Shown here one piece after another: positions 1 through 8,416 of a stretch of 64,000 bases of DNA. Source of the DNA: an uncultured Blautia sp. (GTDB taxonomy: Bacteria; Bacillota; Clostridia; Lachnospirales; Lachnospiraceae). Both the position numbers and the translations under genes were made by a program. Location of the stretch: positions 6,630 to 70,629 of the forward strand of contig UQHF01000020.1 of assembly GCA_900540785.1 (NCBI GenBank), read 5' to 3'. The first letter of the stretch is position 1; each line of letters opens with the position of its first letter. Under the pieces are notes generated by a model. The model saw only the letters and a list, made by a program, of their open reading frames with translations, searched no databases and was not told the DNA's origin.

Positions 1-435
1 ACAACGATCGATACGAGCGGAAGTCCGTTTACAAGGGAAGAGCCGTTTTTCAGAAAGCTTCAGGAGCTTATGAAATACACAGATCTTGTGATGCTGGATA
101 TTAAGCACATTAACGGGGAAAAACATAAGGCTCTTACCGGTCAGGCAAATGACAATATTCTGGATTTTGCCAGATACCTGGACGAGATCAAAAAGCCTGT
201 ATGGATTCGCCATGTTCTTGTGCCGGAGCGTACAGATAGTGATGAATATTTAAGGGAACTTTCAGAGTTTATCCATTCCCTTCACAATGTAGAAAAAACA
301 GAAATCCTTCCATATCATACGCTGGGCGCGTATAAGTGGGAGGAGCTTGGAATCGCCTATCCTCTTGAAGGCATTGAGCCTCCAACAAAGGAGCGTATTG
401 AAAATGCGGAAAGGATTCTTGGGATTCATAAATAA
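1..435 (+). CDS. pflA: pyruvate formate-lyase-activating enzyme, C-terminal part (5' end outside window)
   Basis: The open frame runs in from the left edge and stops at 433-435, so only the last 144 residues are visible. The family makes the glycyl radical on pyruvate formate-lyase by radical-SAM chemistry. Visible support is DTSG near the start, the barrel strand VMLDIKHI, WIRHVLVPE and the closing EILPYHTLGAYKW, all typical of PflA. The radical-SAM CxxxCxxC motif would lie upstream of the window. An intrinsic terminator follows directly, so this ends its operon. It could be the activase of another glycyl-radical enzyme, but the C-terminus fits PflA best. Confidence 0.85.
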   Translation, partial: TTIDTSGSPFTREEPFFRKLQELMKYTDLVMLDIKHINGEKHKALTGQANDNILDFARYLDEIKKPVWIRHVLVPERTDSDEYLRELSEFIHSLHNVEKTEILPYHTLGAYKWEELGIAYPLEGIEPPTKERIENAERILGIHK

Positions 436-442
436 AAAAATT

Positions 443-471
443 GCCAGCCGGTTATCGGCTGGCGTTTTTTT
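443..471 (+). terminator. intrinsic terminator after pflA
   Basis: An 8-bp perfect stem, GCCAGCCG with CGGCTGGC, has a GTTAT loop and is followed by a run of seven T. The A-run on the left side makes it able to work on the minus strand too, for the convergent chromate-transporter genes. Confidence 0.9.
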
Positions 472-484
472 ATGCTAAAGCGAC

Positions 485-518
485 CCGCCGCAGGCGGAGA
501 ATCTCGCAAGAGAGATTC
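485..518 (-). terminator. hairpin pair downstream of the chromate transporter genes
   Basis: Two adjacent dyads, CCGCC-GCA-GGCGG at 485-497 and AGAATCTC-GCAA-GAGATTCT at 499-518, lie just past the minus-strand stop codon at 523. They probably form the 3' end of that transcript together with the bidirectional terminator at 443-471. Neither has its own T-run on the minus strand. Confidence 0.45.
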
Positions 519-522
519 TTTG

Positions 523-1110
523 TTAAAGAGGAAGTGCTCCCAGGATAAGATATATAACCGTTCCCACAACACCGGAGCCAAGAATGATTTTTACAGCGCT
601 CATTTTTTCCTGATATTTGCGAAGGAGGAAGAGACATACTGCGAAGATGATAAATTCTACAGACCGAAAATCAGGAAGAGCTATATTTTCCAGGCTTGCA
701 TCGAAAAGCGCCAGAGTCAGGATAGAAATACCGGCAGAGCCGATCAGAGCAACAACGGCAGGGCGAAGGGCTGAAAGAACCTTCTGCACGCCTGAAAAGG
801 AGCGGTACTTATAGTAAAAGTGAGCCAGTGTCAGGCAGATGATAAAAGAAGGAATGATGCAGCCAAGTGTACAGAGGACAGCACCTCCCGGTCCGGCCAG
901 CCTTGTTCCCACAAAAGTAGAGGAATTGATGGAAATAGGGCCGGGTGTCATTTCTGCTATGGTGATCAGATCAGAAAACTCGTCCATAGTCATAAGTCCG
1001 TGAATATTTACAATCTGATCCTGAATGAGAGGGATGGCTGCGTACCCTCCTCCTACAGAGAAGAGCCCTACTTGCATAAAGGAAAAGAATAATTTAATCA
1101 AAAGTGTCAT
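523..1110 (-). CDS. chromate transporter family protein, second half-size subunit
   Basis: This 195-residue membrane protein belongs to the CHR family (PF02417). The family signatures SVGGGYAAIP near the N-terminus and EMTPGPISINSSTFVG at about 53-68 are present. Half-size CHR proteins usually occur as neighbouring pairs that together make one transporter, and this gene overlaps its partner by 4 bases, so the two are translationally coupled. Some members export chromate by exchange with sulfate, but the natural substrate in gut Firmicutes is not known. Family assignment is firm, substrate is not. Confidence 0.85.
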   Translation of the reverse strand: MTLLIKLFFSFMQVGLFSVGGGYAAIPLIQDQIVNIHGLMTMDEFSDLITIAEMTPGPISINSSTFVGTRLAGPGGAVLCTLGCIIPSFIICLTLAHFYYKYRSFSGVQKVLSALRPAVVALIGSAGISILTLALFDASLENIALPDFRSVEFIIFAVCLFLLRKYQEKMSAVKIILGSGVVGTVIYLILGALPL

Positions 1111-1691
1111 TTGTTCCAGTCTCCTTTCTTTTTCATCACGTCATATACTGCGTCTGCCACTCCAATCGCAAGGCAGGTAAGAATAATGTACATGGCTCCG
1201 ATTCCCATGAAGCACGTCGCAAGAAAAGAGACTGCCATGAGAAGAATATAAAATACAGAGCGGCTGTTCCATACATTTTTTGCAAGATTCCAGGTAACAT
1301 CGAGAATGACAGCGGCAACACCGGCTCTCATAACCTGCAGTGCAATGGAAATGTAACGATTTTCCCGGAATTGTGTATAAAATACACAGATGAGAGAGAT
1401 GATCACCATCGGGGGAAGAATGGTTCCGAGAACAGCGACAACAGAACCCAGGATACCGCTCATGCGATAGCCGATAATTACGGATGCGTTTACAGGAAGA
1501 GGACCGGGAGAGGACTGGGTAACCGCTGTAATGTCCAGCATTTCGTCTTCTTCCAGCCATTTCAGTTCTTCTACGAATTTCTTTTTCATAAGAGAGACAA
1601 TGACAAAGCCGCCGCCAAAGGTGCAGGCGCTTAATACGAACATGGACTTAAAAAGTGTCCATAAGGTTTTGGGGGTGAGATCTTTTTTCAA
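1107..1691 (-). CDS. chromate transporter family protein, first half-size subunit
   Basis: The product belongs to the CHR family, with SACTFGGGFVIVSLM near the N-terminus and the TQSSPGPLPVNAS motif. I chose the TTG start at 1691 because an AGGAGG lies at 1700-1705 with 8-base spacing, and the resulting 194-residue protein matches its partner's 195. An upstream ATG at 1751 would add 20 unrelated residues and has only a weak ribosome site. It pairs with the gene at 523-1110. A MATE exporter is transcribed divergently. The AT-rich gap 1752-1887 must hold both promoters, but I could not define them. Confidence 0.8.
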   Translation of the reverse strand: MKKDLTPKTLWTLFKSMFVLSACTFGGGFVIVSLMKKKFVEELKWLEEDEMLDITAVTQSSPGPLPVNASVIIGYRMSGILGSVVAVLGTILPPMVIISLICVFYTQFRENRYISIALQVMRAGVAAVILDVTWNLAKNVWNSRSVFYILLMAVSFLATCFMGIGAMYIILTCLAIGVADAVYDVMKKKGDWNK

Positions 1692-1887
1692 AATGAAATC
1701 CTCCTCTTTCAGTAGTGTGTGATTGATGTTTCTTATCTTTGACTCTATCATACCCTGATTCTTTCATAATGTAAAATAATCAATTTTGATTTAATAATAA
1801 TATAAATTTATGATTTAAGGATGCTGTCTTGCCTTTTCTCCTAATCTCTGATAGGATAGAAACGCTTACTATTAGGAGGAAAGGAAA

Positions 1888-3219
1888 ATGAAAGAAAACT
1901 GTTTGAAACAATACGGAAAATACACGTTTTTAAATGTGCTTGGCATGATCGGTCTGTCCTGCTACATTCTGGCGGATACATATTTTGTGGCGCTGGGGCT
2001 TGGAAGCAGCGGCCTTGCTGCTTTAAATCTTGCCATTCCCGTATACAGCCTGATCCACGGAACCGGTATGATGCTTGGAATGGGCGGGGCGACAAGATAC
2101 TCTATGGCAAAGAGCCAGGGGCATACAGAAAAAGGAAATCAGATTTTTTCCAATGTGATGTTTATGGCAGGCGGCTTTGCAGCCTTATTTATTTTACTTG
2201 GGATTTTTGCTTCTTCAGGAATTACGCGGCTTCTTGGAGGAACAGAGGAGACCTTTGAAATGTGCCGCACGTATCTTCGCGTGCTTCTTATCTGTTCTCC
2301 CGCGTTTATGCTGAATAATATTATCCTGTGTTTTGTGCGAAATGATGGAGAACCGCAAAGATCTATGGCGGCAATGCTTGCAGGAAGTTTTTCAAATATT
2401 ATTCTGGATTATATTTTTATTTTCCCGTTTCATATGGGAATGCTTGGAGCAGTTGTGGCGACCAGTCTTGCACCGGTCATCAGCCTTTGTGTGCTTGCAC
2501 CTTTTTTCATAAAGAAGAAAAACGGTTTCCATTTCATAAAAAACAGCTTTGGAAAGGGTTTTCCAGGAAAGATTCTCGTAAGCGGAGTGCCGTCTTTTGT
2601 AGGAGAACTGTCTTCGGGAATCGTCATTATTGTATTTAACCTGATTATGCTGGATTTAAAGGGAAATACAGGGGTGGCTGCCTATGGAGTTGTGGCGAAT
2701 ATTTCCCTTGTGGTCATATCTGTTTTTAACGGGATTTCCCAGGGAATCCAGCCCCTTATCAGCCGGTATTACGGAATGGGAAAAAGAAGAGAAATCCAGA
2801 AAATTTATCACTATGCCCTTTGGACCGTAGGAGTTCTTTCTATTATAATATATGCTGGGATTTTTATATGGGCAGACGGAATTGCGGCTGCGTTTAACAG
2901 CGAAGGAAACATGGAGCTGCAGAAGATTGCTGTTTATGGAATGAAGCTTTATTTTACAGCGTGTGCTTTTGCCGGATTTAATATTGTGACAATGGTATAT
3001 TTTACTTCTACAGACGTACCGAAACCTGCAAATATTATTTCTTTTATGAGAGGATTTCTTCTGATCATTCCAATGGCGTTTCTTCTTTCTGCGTTATTTG
3101 AGGCGACCGGGTTATGGCTTGCATTTCCTGCAACAGAGCTTGTTGTGGCTCTGATTGGAGCGATTCTTTATGGAAGGGGAAAAAGAGCATGGAAAAAGAA
3201 TTATAAAATTAAAATATAA
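1888..3219 (+). CDS. MATE family efflux transporter
   Basis: A 443-residue integral membrane protein with about twelve hydrophobic segments and an internal two-fold repeat, as in multidrug and toxic-compound extrusion exporters (PF01554). Typical pieces are the N-terminal GLSCYILADTYFVALGLG and GMMLGMGGATRYSMAKSQG, and the mid-protein GISQGIQPLISRYYGMG. An AGGAGG ribosome site lies about 10 bases before the ATG. MATE pumps use a Na+ or H+ gradient to export cationic drugs or metabolites. The substrate cannot be read from sequence. It is likely a single-gene transcript, since the next gene has its own promoter. Confidence 0.9.
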   Translation: MKENCLKQYGKYTFLNVLGMIGLSCYILADTYFVALGLGSSGLAALNLAIPVYSLIHGTGMMLGMGGATRYSMAKSQGHTEKGNQIFSNVMFMAGGFAALFILLGIFASSGITRLLGGTEETFEMCRTYLRVLLICSPAFMLNNIILCFVRNDGEPQRSMAAMLAGSFSNIILDYIFIFPFHMGMLGAVVATSLAPVISLCVLAPFFIKKKNGFHFIKNSFGKGFPGKILVSGVPSFVGELSSGIVIIVFNLIMLDLKGNTGVAAYGVVANISLVVISVFNGISQGIQPLISRYYGMGKRREIQKIYHYALWTVGVLSIIIYAGIFIWADGIAAAFNSEGNMELQKIAVYGMKLYFTACAFAGFNIVTMVYFTSTDVPKPANIISFMRGFLLIIPMAFLLSALFEATGLWLAFPATELVVALIGAILYGRGKRAWKKNYKIKI

Positions 3220-3220
3220 A

Positions 3221-3250
3221 TTACAGGTGGAGAGAAAAATGTGCTATAAT
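3221..3250 (+). promoter_or_regulatory. promoter of the DUF1002 gene
   Basis: A -35 like TTACAG (3221-3226), an 18-base spacer and a perfect TATAAT (3245-3250) preceded by TGC, an extended -10 element. It lies about 40 bases before the start codon. Confidence 0.7.
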
Positions 3251-3292
3251 GAAACACATCAAGGAGATATTTTATGAAAAGGAGCGGAAATT

Positions 3293-4822
3293 ATGAGAAA
3301 AAGTAAATTATTGGGTGCGGTTCTTTTAAGCGCATGTTTAAGTGTGGGAAGCGTTGTTCCTGCAATGGCAGACGGCATGAAGGTAGTAACTCTCGGAGCA
3401 GATTTAACAGATGCTCAGAAGCAGACTATGATGAAATACTTTAAAACAAGTGCAGATGAGGTTCAGATTTTAACAATCACAAATCAGGACGAGAGAGACC
3501 ATTTAAGTTCTTATGTTCCTCTTGAGCAGATTGGAACAAGGACGGTAAGCTGCGCTTATGTAAAACCTACGCAGTCAGGAGGAATCCGTGTGCGTACTGC
3601 GAATTTAAACTGGGTGACAGGAAATATGATCGCAACGACACTTTCCACATCAGGAGTAAAAAACTGTGAGGTTGTAGCTGCCTGCCCGTTTGAGGTATCC
3701 GGAACAGGAGCGCTTACAGGAATCCAGATGGCATATGAGGCTGCAAGCGGTGAAAAACTGGATGAGACAAAGAAAGAACTTGCAACAGAGGAGATGGTAG
3801 TTACAGGAAATCTTGCAGATAAGGTTGGAAAAAATGATGCGACTACTGTGATCAATCAGGCAAAGATGGAAATTATCCAGAATAATGTGCAGGATGCAAA
3901 TGAGATTTACAATATCGTATTTAATATTGCTCAGCAGAATAATGTAACAGTGGATTCTGAAGAGATGGATAAGATTGTTTCTCTTCTTGAGCAGATTGCA
4001 CAGCAGAATTATAATTATGAGGATATGCAGGAAACTCTGGAACGTGTAGAAGACAATGTATCTGGAGAGCCTTCTGAGGAAACAGAGGGAGAATCTGACG
4101 TAGTAGATCAGGACAGTATTTTAAATGATGTGGATGACAGCGTTCTGGGCGAGGATGTACCTACAAGTTCTACAGAAGACCCGATGGTAGAGGAAGACCC
4201 GCAAGCCACCGTGGACCCGGAGACAAATGAGGACGGCGTTGTAGATGAGATTCCGGAAGAAGGAACAGAAGCCCCGGAAGAAGGAAGCGGCGAAGCTGCG
4301 CTCAGCGAGCAGGCACAGTCTCAGTATGATGTTGTGAAAAAGTTCTGCGCCGGAGAGTATGAAGGAGATACAGAGGCTCTTCTGGAAGCTATGGGAGAAG
4401 AGTTTACACCTTCAGCAGTCATTGATACAGAAACAGGAGCTCTTCTTTCTAAGAAAGTAGAAGAGACTTACTATCAGATTCTGACAGAGGGAACCGGTTC
4501 TTATGTTCCAACCGGAATGGAAGCGTATATAAGCGTTGAGCTGAACATGATGAATGAAAAACTGAAAGAGATTTTCAATATTGAACAGCCGGAGAAAACA
4601 GAGGAAGAGGCAGCAGCCGATATTCTCGCAGACGTGGCGCAGGAAGACAGAGAGCTTCTCTATCACGATACTCTGAAATTTTTCGAGAATCTTTACGGAG
4701 AGATGACCTTTACAGATCAGACTGAAGAGAGCGGCGAAACAACAGAGGAGCCGACAGAACAGACAGCAGAAGGAACAGAAGAAATCCCGGAGGGAACAGA
4801 GGAAACTTATCCAACAGAATAA
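3293..4822 (+). CDS. secreted DUF1002-domain protein with acidic tail
   Basis: A 509-residue protein with an N-terminal signal peptide (lysines, a hydrophobic stretch and a VPAMA cleavage site near residue 27). Residues from about 30 to 250 match the DUF1002 family (PF06207), whose function is unknown, with GADLTDAQKQTMMKYF near the start. Residues from about 260 are rich in Glu, Thr and Pro, a low-complexity acidic linker. A second helical segment and another Glu/Thr/Pro-rich tail follow. No sortase motif is seen, so it is probably released or held by charge. It is flanked by its own promoter and terminator. Confidence 0.8.
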   Translation: MRKSKLLGAVLLSACLSVGSVVPAMADGMKVVTLGADLTDAQKQTMMKYFKTSADEVQILTITNQDERDHLSSYVPLEQIGTRTVSCAYVKPTQSGGIRVRTANLNWVTGNMIATTLSTSGVKNCEVVAACPFEVSGTGALTGIQMAYEAASGEKLDETKKELATEEMVVTGNLADKVGKNDATTVINQAKMEIIQNNVQDANEIYNIVFNIAQQNNVTVDSEEMDKIVSLLEQIAQQNYNYEDMQETLERVEDNVSGEPSEETEGESDVVDQDSILNDVDDSVLGEDVPTSSTEDPMVEEDPQATVDPETNEDGVVDEIPEEGTEAPEEGSGEAALSEQAQSQYDVVKKFCAGEYEGDTEALLEAMGEEFTPSAVIDTETGALLSKKVEETYYQILTEGTGSYVPTGMEAYISVELNMMNEKLKEIFNIEQPEKTEEEAAADILADVAQEDRELLYHDTLKFFENLYGEMTFTDQTEESGETTEEPTEQTAEGTEEIPEGTEETYPTE

Positions 4823-4836
4823 AAGGAAAGAAATGA

Positions 4837-4872
4837 AAAAGGAGAATGGCGGGTGCGTCATTCTCCTTTTTA
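4837..4872. terminator. bidirectional intrinsic terminator
   Basis: AAAAGGAGAATG pairs with CATTCTCCTTTT over 12 bp around a 10-base loop. Runs of A and T on either side let it serve both the DUF1002 gene and the convergent ECF gene. Confidence 0.85.
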
Positions 4873-4876
4873 AAGT

Positions 4877-5485
4877 TTACGCCTGTTTCGGCTTCACCTG
4901 GATAATCTGCATTCTGATCAATGCCGGGCGTACTGCGTTGTAAAGGAAAGCTACAAGAACAACAGATACGACTGCATTTACAAGGGTGGCAGCAGCGCTC
5001 ATTTTTGCAAGAACGTCTGCCATTTCCTGTGGCTGTCCGAGAATCAGTCTTTTGTAGAAGTATCCGACAACAGGGTCTGCGATCACATTAAAGCCGAGAC
5101 CTGCAACAGAAGCGATCACACTCCATTTGAATACGTATTTTTTATCGTGGCTTTCGTTGATTTTTGCGATTTTATGAGCAACAAGACCGGTGATCAGACC
5201 AATGCAAAGCTTTAAGATAAAGGTTTTGGGTGCAACGGTAATGTAAACAGGGTCCATAATATCTGCGATTGTCATTCCGATCGCGCCTGCGAGACCACCG
5301 TACCAGCCGCCAAGAAGAAGGGCGCCCATTACACAGAAAGCATTGCCAATATGAAGAGAAGTAGCGTCGCCTCCGGGGACAGGGATTTTAATCTGCAAAA
5401 AAGTAAAAGATACGAAGCAGAGAGCTGCAAGAAGTGCAGTTTCCGCCAGTTTCATAATAGTAGCATTTTGTTTGTTCATAATCAT
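4877..5485 (-). CDS. ECF transporter S component (substrate unknown)
   Basis: A 202-residue membrane protein with about six hydrophobic segments. It reads like the substrate-binding S component of energy-coupling-factor vitamin transporters: ALLAALCFVSFTFLQIKIP, then HIGNAFCVMGALLLGGWYGGLAGAIG, the conserved block of the PF07155-type family. S components bind a vitamin or metal and share an EcfAAT module encoded elsewhere. None is present in this window. The start at 5485 has GGAAAGG about 6 bases upstream. Substrate is undetermined. The dyad over its promoter suggests repressor control. Confidence 0.8.
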   Translation of the reverse strand: MIMNKQNATIMKLAETALLAALCFVSFTFLQIKIPVPGGDATSLHIGNAFCVMGALLLGGWYGGLAGAIGMTIADIMDPVYITVAPKTFILKLCIGLITGLVAHKIAKINESHDKKYVFKWSVIASVAGLGFNVIADPVVGYFYKRLILGQPQEMADVLAKMSAAATLVNAVVSVVLVAFLYNAVRPALIRMQIIQVKPKQA

Positions 5486-5503
5486 TCACTGCCTTTCCTT
5501 AAA

Positions 5504-5541
5504 TGTACAGTTATCATACAAAGAAACTGTACACTATTCAA
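5504..5541 (-). promoter_or_regulatory. promoter of the ECF gene with overlapping operator-like dyad
   Basis: On the minus strand there is TTGAAT (5536-5541), a 17-base spacer and TATGAT (5513-5518). A perfect inverted repeat TGTACAGTT (5504-5512) / AACTGTACA (5524-5532) with 11 bases between covers the -10 and spacer, the expected place for a repressor site. Which regulator binds is unknown. Confidence 0.6.
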
Positions 5542-5575
5542 TATCCAATTTTTGATATTTTTAAGGGGACAGTTG

Positions 5576-5646
5576 TGGCGCGGATTCTAAGTTAATAAAT
5601 ACAGTTCACCCGCGCCATATTTAATAAGTGAATATATACTATTCAC
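5576..5646. other. two dyads in the 5486-5984 gene-free gap
   Basis: TGGCGCGG (5576-5583) pairs with CCGCGCCA (5610-5617), and GTGAATA (5628-5634) pairs with TATTCAC (5640-5646). The second lacks a T-run, so neither is a clear terminator. They lie between the ECF promoter and the large inverted-repeat element at 5671-5850. No ORF here has a ribosome site. Confidence 0.4.
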
Positions 5647-5670
5647 AGATGATAATATTTTCATAAAATT

Positions 5671-5850
5671 ACCGGGACAGTCAGAAGTGGCTCTGTGCCA
5701 GTTGCGAGGCTTTCGTAAGGAGGTTTGCGTAAGCTGCTGTCATGGAGCACATTGTCTGAGCCAAAGGCGAGTTTGTGCGAATGGCAGCAAATAAGCGCGC
5801 GAACCGAGTAGAAAACGCAGCGTGGCACAGAGTCACTTCTGACGTCCGGT
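5671..5850. repeat. 180-bp element bounded by a ~28-bp imperfect inverted repeat
   Basis: The left arm (5671-5700) and right arm (5823-5850) are reverse complements with one base pair changed to G/T and small bulges. The core match is TCAGAAGTG(G/A)CTCTGTGCCA. The 122-base interior is GC-richer than its surroundings and contains further short stems. It contains no gene. It could be a non-autonomous mobile element or a structured RNA. Copy number in the genome would decide between these. Confidence 0.6.
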
Positions 5851-5984
5851 ATTGAAAGATATAGTTATCGGCGTGAACTGTACCTATGAACTTTCTGTGT
5901 ATCACTGGAAAATCCCTCCCAACTGTGATAGAATATATCCTAAATTTGACAACAAAGCAGTGAAAGATAGAGGAGGAATGAAAA

Positions 5985-6494
5985 ATGGGATTTAAGGAAG
6001 TAAAAGCAGAAGAGCTTACAATGAATCCTTTCACAAAAATCGGAAAGGAATGGCTTCTTATCACAGCGGGAAATGAAGAAAAATGTAATACAATGACAGC
6101 AAGCTGGGGCGCAATGGGCGTTATGTGGGGAAAAAACACAGTGACAGTATATATCCGTCCACAGCGTTATACAAAAGAATTTGTAGACAGAGAAGAACGC
6201 TTTACTATTTCTGTTCTTGGTGAAAAATACAGACAGGAGCTTGGCTACTGCGGCCGCGTCAGCGGAAAGGGAATGGATAAGATCAAAGAGGCAGGACTGA
6301 CTCCTTATTTTACAGATGGAACAGCAGGAATCGAAGAAGCCGACATGATCATGGTATGCAGAAAAATGTACCATGACGACATCAAGCCGCAGTGCTTTGA
6401 TGAGAAGGAAAACGATGAGAAATGGTATCCGGAAAAAGATTACCATGTTATGTACATAGCAGAAGTAGAAAAGGTATTCGTAAGAGAAAAGTAA
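5985..6494 (+). CDS. flavin reductase family protein (FMN-binding)
   Basis: A 169-residue protein of the flavin-reductase-like split-barrel family (PF01613). It has NPFTKIGKEWLLITAG at the N-terminus, TMTASWGAMGVMWGKNTVTVYIRPQRYT around 37-64, which forms the FMN pocket in this family, and FTISVLGEKY. Members reduce flavins with NAD(P)H or carry bound FMN as small redox proteins. GAGGAGG precedes the ATG. The physiological partner is not evident, and the following zinc-ribbon gene may be co-transcribed (16-base gap). Confidence 0.85.
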   Translation: MGFKEVKAEELTMNPFTKIGKEWLLITAGNEEKCNTMTASWGAMGVMWGKNTVTVYIRPQRYTKEFVDREERFTISVLGEKYRQELGYCGRVSGKGMDKIKEAGLTPYFTDGTAGIEEADMIMVCRKMYHDDIKPQCFDEKENDEKWYPEKDYHVMYIAEVEKVFVREK

Positions 6495-6510
6495 GGAGCA
6501 GTGAATTGAA

Positions 6511-6918
6511 ATGAAAGAAAAGTTTATCCGGTTTATGCAGGGGCGCTACGGTGTGGACGACCTGGCGAAATTTACAATGGGAGCGGCGTTCGTGTGCGTC
6601 CTGCTTGCTATTTTTGCAGGGAGAAGCAATATGGGAGCGCTTCTTGATACCTTGGGGCTTGCCGCGATCATTTACACCTATTTCCGTATTTTTTCCAGAA
6701 ATATCCAGAAGAGATACGGAGAAAATCAGCGATTCCTTGCAAGAACAGCAAAGCTTCGCCAGCGTTTTCAGAAAGAAAAAAGTCTGATGGCAGAACGTAA
6801 GACAAATCACATTTACACCTGCCCGGGCTGTGGTCAGAAAATCAGAATCCCAAAAGGAAAGGGAAAAATAGAGATTGACTGTCCCAAATGCCATACAAAG
6901 TTTGTAAAGAGGAGCTGA
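6511..6918 (+). CDS. small membrane protein with C-terminal zinc ribbon
   Basis: A 135-residue protein of unknown function. Two hydrophobic segments lie at about 19-36 and 43-58, followed by a basic helix and a C-terminal zinc ribbon with CPGCG and CPKCH pairs (about 109-128). It is followed after 1 base by the DUF5685 gene and then the J-domain gene, so the three look like one unit, possibly for folding or assembly of a membrane-associated partner. That role is inference from the J domain only. Confidence 0.7.
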   Translation: MKEKFIRFMQGRYGVDDLAKFTMGAAFVCVLLAIFAGRSNMGALLDTLGLAAIIYTYFRIFSRNIQKRYGENQRFLARTAKLRQRFQKEKSLMAERKTNHIYTCPGCGQKIRIPKGKGKIEIDCPKCHTKFVKRS

Positions 6919-6919
6919 G

Positions 6920-7768
6920 ATGTTCGGATATGTAATTGTAAATAAGCCGGAGATGAAATTTAAGGATTTTGACGTATATCGTTCTTTTTACTGCGGCTTA
7001 TGCCGTGAACTGAAAAGAAAGTACGGCGTTTCCGGACAGATTTCCATAAGTTATGATATGACTTTTGTCGTTATGCTGTTAAGCGGGCTATATGAGCCGC
7101 CTACAAAACAGGGTACAACAAGATGTGCCGTTCATCCTGTTCGCAAGCAGCAGGTGAGAAAGAACGAAATGACGGAATACGGTGCAGATATGAACATTCT
7201 TCTTACCTATTATAAATGTATGGACGACTGGAATGACGAGAAGAAGGTATCGCGCCGCATATATGCAGCCCTTCTTCAGAACAGAGAAAATCATCTGGAA
7301 GAAGTATATAAAGAGAAAATCCCGGTTATCATAGAACATCTGGAGCGTCTGTCTGCCTGGGAGAAAGAAGGGGAAAAAGACCTTGATAAGATGGCGGGCT
7401 GTTTTGGGAAAATTATGGAAGAGATTCTTGCTGTCCGGCATGATATGTGGGAAAAATCTCTTCGAAAAATCGGATTTTACCTTGGAAAGTTTATCTACCT
7501 TCTGGATGCCTATGATGATGTGGAAAAAGATGCGGAAAATGGAAATTACAATCCGTTTTCTGAAAAGTGTATGCTGAAAGGGTTTGAGGAGGAAGTTCGC
7601 AGCATTCTGATCATGATGCTTGCAGAAGTCTGCAAAGAGTTTGAGAAACTTCCTGTTATAAAATACGGAGATATTCTCCGAAATATACTATATTCCGGCG
7701 TCTGGTGCAGATTTGAGGAGATTAGTAAAAGAAGAAGGGAAGAACGGGAGAAAAGAGAAAAATGTTAG
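6920..7768 (+). CDS. DUF5685 family protein
   Basis: A 282-residue, mostly helical soluble protein matching the DUF5685 family, function unknown. The N-terminus has a FYCGLCRELK cysteine pair, and another cysteine lies at TTRCAVHP, so metal binding is possible. The block YLLDAYDDVEKDAENGNYNPF near 195-215 holds an Asp cluster that resembles aspartate-rich motifs of all-helical prenyl-transferring enzymes. I would not call it one on this alone. The C-terminus is highly charged (RRREEREKREK). It overlaps the J-domain gene by 7 bases. Confidence 0.7.
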   Translation: MFGYVIVNKPEMKFKDFDVYRSFYCGLCRELKRKYGVSGQISISYDMTFVVMLLSGLYEPPTKQGTTRCAVHPVRKQQVRKNEMTEYGADMNILLTYYKCMDDWNDEKKVSRRIYAALLQNRENHLEEVYKEKIPVIIEHLERLSAWEKEGEKDLDKMAGCFGKIMEEILAVRHDMWEKSLRKIGFYLGKFIYLLDAYDDVEKDAENGNYNPFSEKCMLKGFEEEVRSILIMMLAEVCKEFEKLPVIKYGDILRNILYSGVWCRFEEISKRRREEREKREKC

Positions 7769-8409
7769 ATCCATATAGTGTGTTAGGTGTACCCCGAAGT
7801 GCAACAGATGATGAAGTAAAAAAAGCATACCGCCGTCTCAGCCGGAAATATCATCCGGACGCGAATATCAACAATCCCAACAAAGATCAGGCGGAAGAAA
7901 AATTCAAACAGGTTCAGCAGGCGTATGAACAGATCATGAAAGAGCGGGAGTACGGATACAGTTCAGCAGAAAACAGTTACGGCGGTTTTGGCGGCTTTGG
8001 AGGCTACAGCGGAGGTCAGAGAAGCAGTACCTACCAGGATGAGGAGGAGCTGAGAAGACAGGCTGCAGCAAATTATGTACAAAGCGGACATTATCAGGAG
8101 GCTTTGAATGTGTTAAACGCCCTTTCCCAGAGAAATGGACAGTGGTATTATCTGTCTGCAATGGCAAATATGGGAATGGGGAATAATGTAAATGCCCTGA
8201 ATCATATTCGGGAGGCTGTACGCCTTGAGCCTGATAATATGCAGTACAGAATGGTTCTCCAGCGTATGGAGGGCGGCGGAACCTGGTACCAGGAACAGCA
8301 GAATCCCTTTGGAGGAATGCCCAGAGGAACAGGTAATATCTGTATGAATCTCTGTCTTGCTCAGGCTGCATGTAATTGCTGCTGTCCGGGAACCTTTCTA
8401 TGCTGTTAA
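7762..8409 (+). CDS. J-domain protein with TPR-like segment and Cys-rich tail
   Basis: A 215-residue protein. Residues 1-60 are a J domain (DPYSVLGVPRSATDDEVKKAYRR, HPD in KYHPDAN), which stimulates Hsp70 ATPase. A Gly/Ser/Tyr-rich linker follows (about 75-92). Residues 95-170 contain two TPR-like helix pairs (AANYVQSGHYQEALNVLNAL and MGNNVNALNHIREAVRLEP). The tail holds eight cysteines in about 22 residues (CMNLCLAQAACNCCCPG and LCC), suggesting a metal or lipid-modified end. It is not DnaJ itself, because it lacks the DnaJ zinc-finger domain and client-binding domains. It overlaps the preceding gene. Confidence 0.85.
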   Translation: MLDPYSVLGVPRSATDDEVKKAYRRLSRKYHPDANINNPNKDQAEEKFKQVQQAYEQIMKEREYGYSSAENSYGGFGGFGGYSGGQRSSTYQDEEELRRQAAANYVQSGHYQEALNVLNALSQRNGQWYYLSAMANMGMGNNVNALNHIREAVRLEPDNMQYRMVLQRMEGGGTWYQEQQNPFGGMPRGTGNICMNLCLAQAACNCCCPGTFLCC

Positions 8410-8416
8410 AAAAATA

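Noticed and set aside
5946..5975. TTGACA at 5947 as promoter for the flavin reductase gene
   Set aside because: No -10 element lies at 16-18 bases, and the ribosome site follows too soon.
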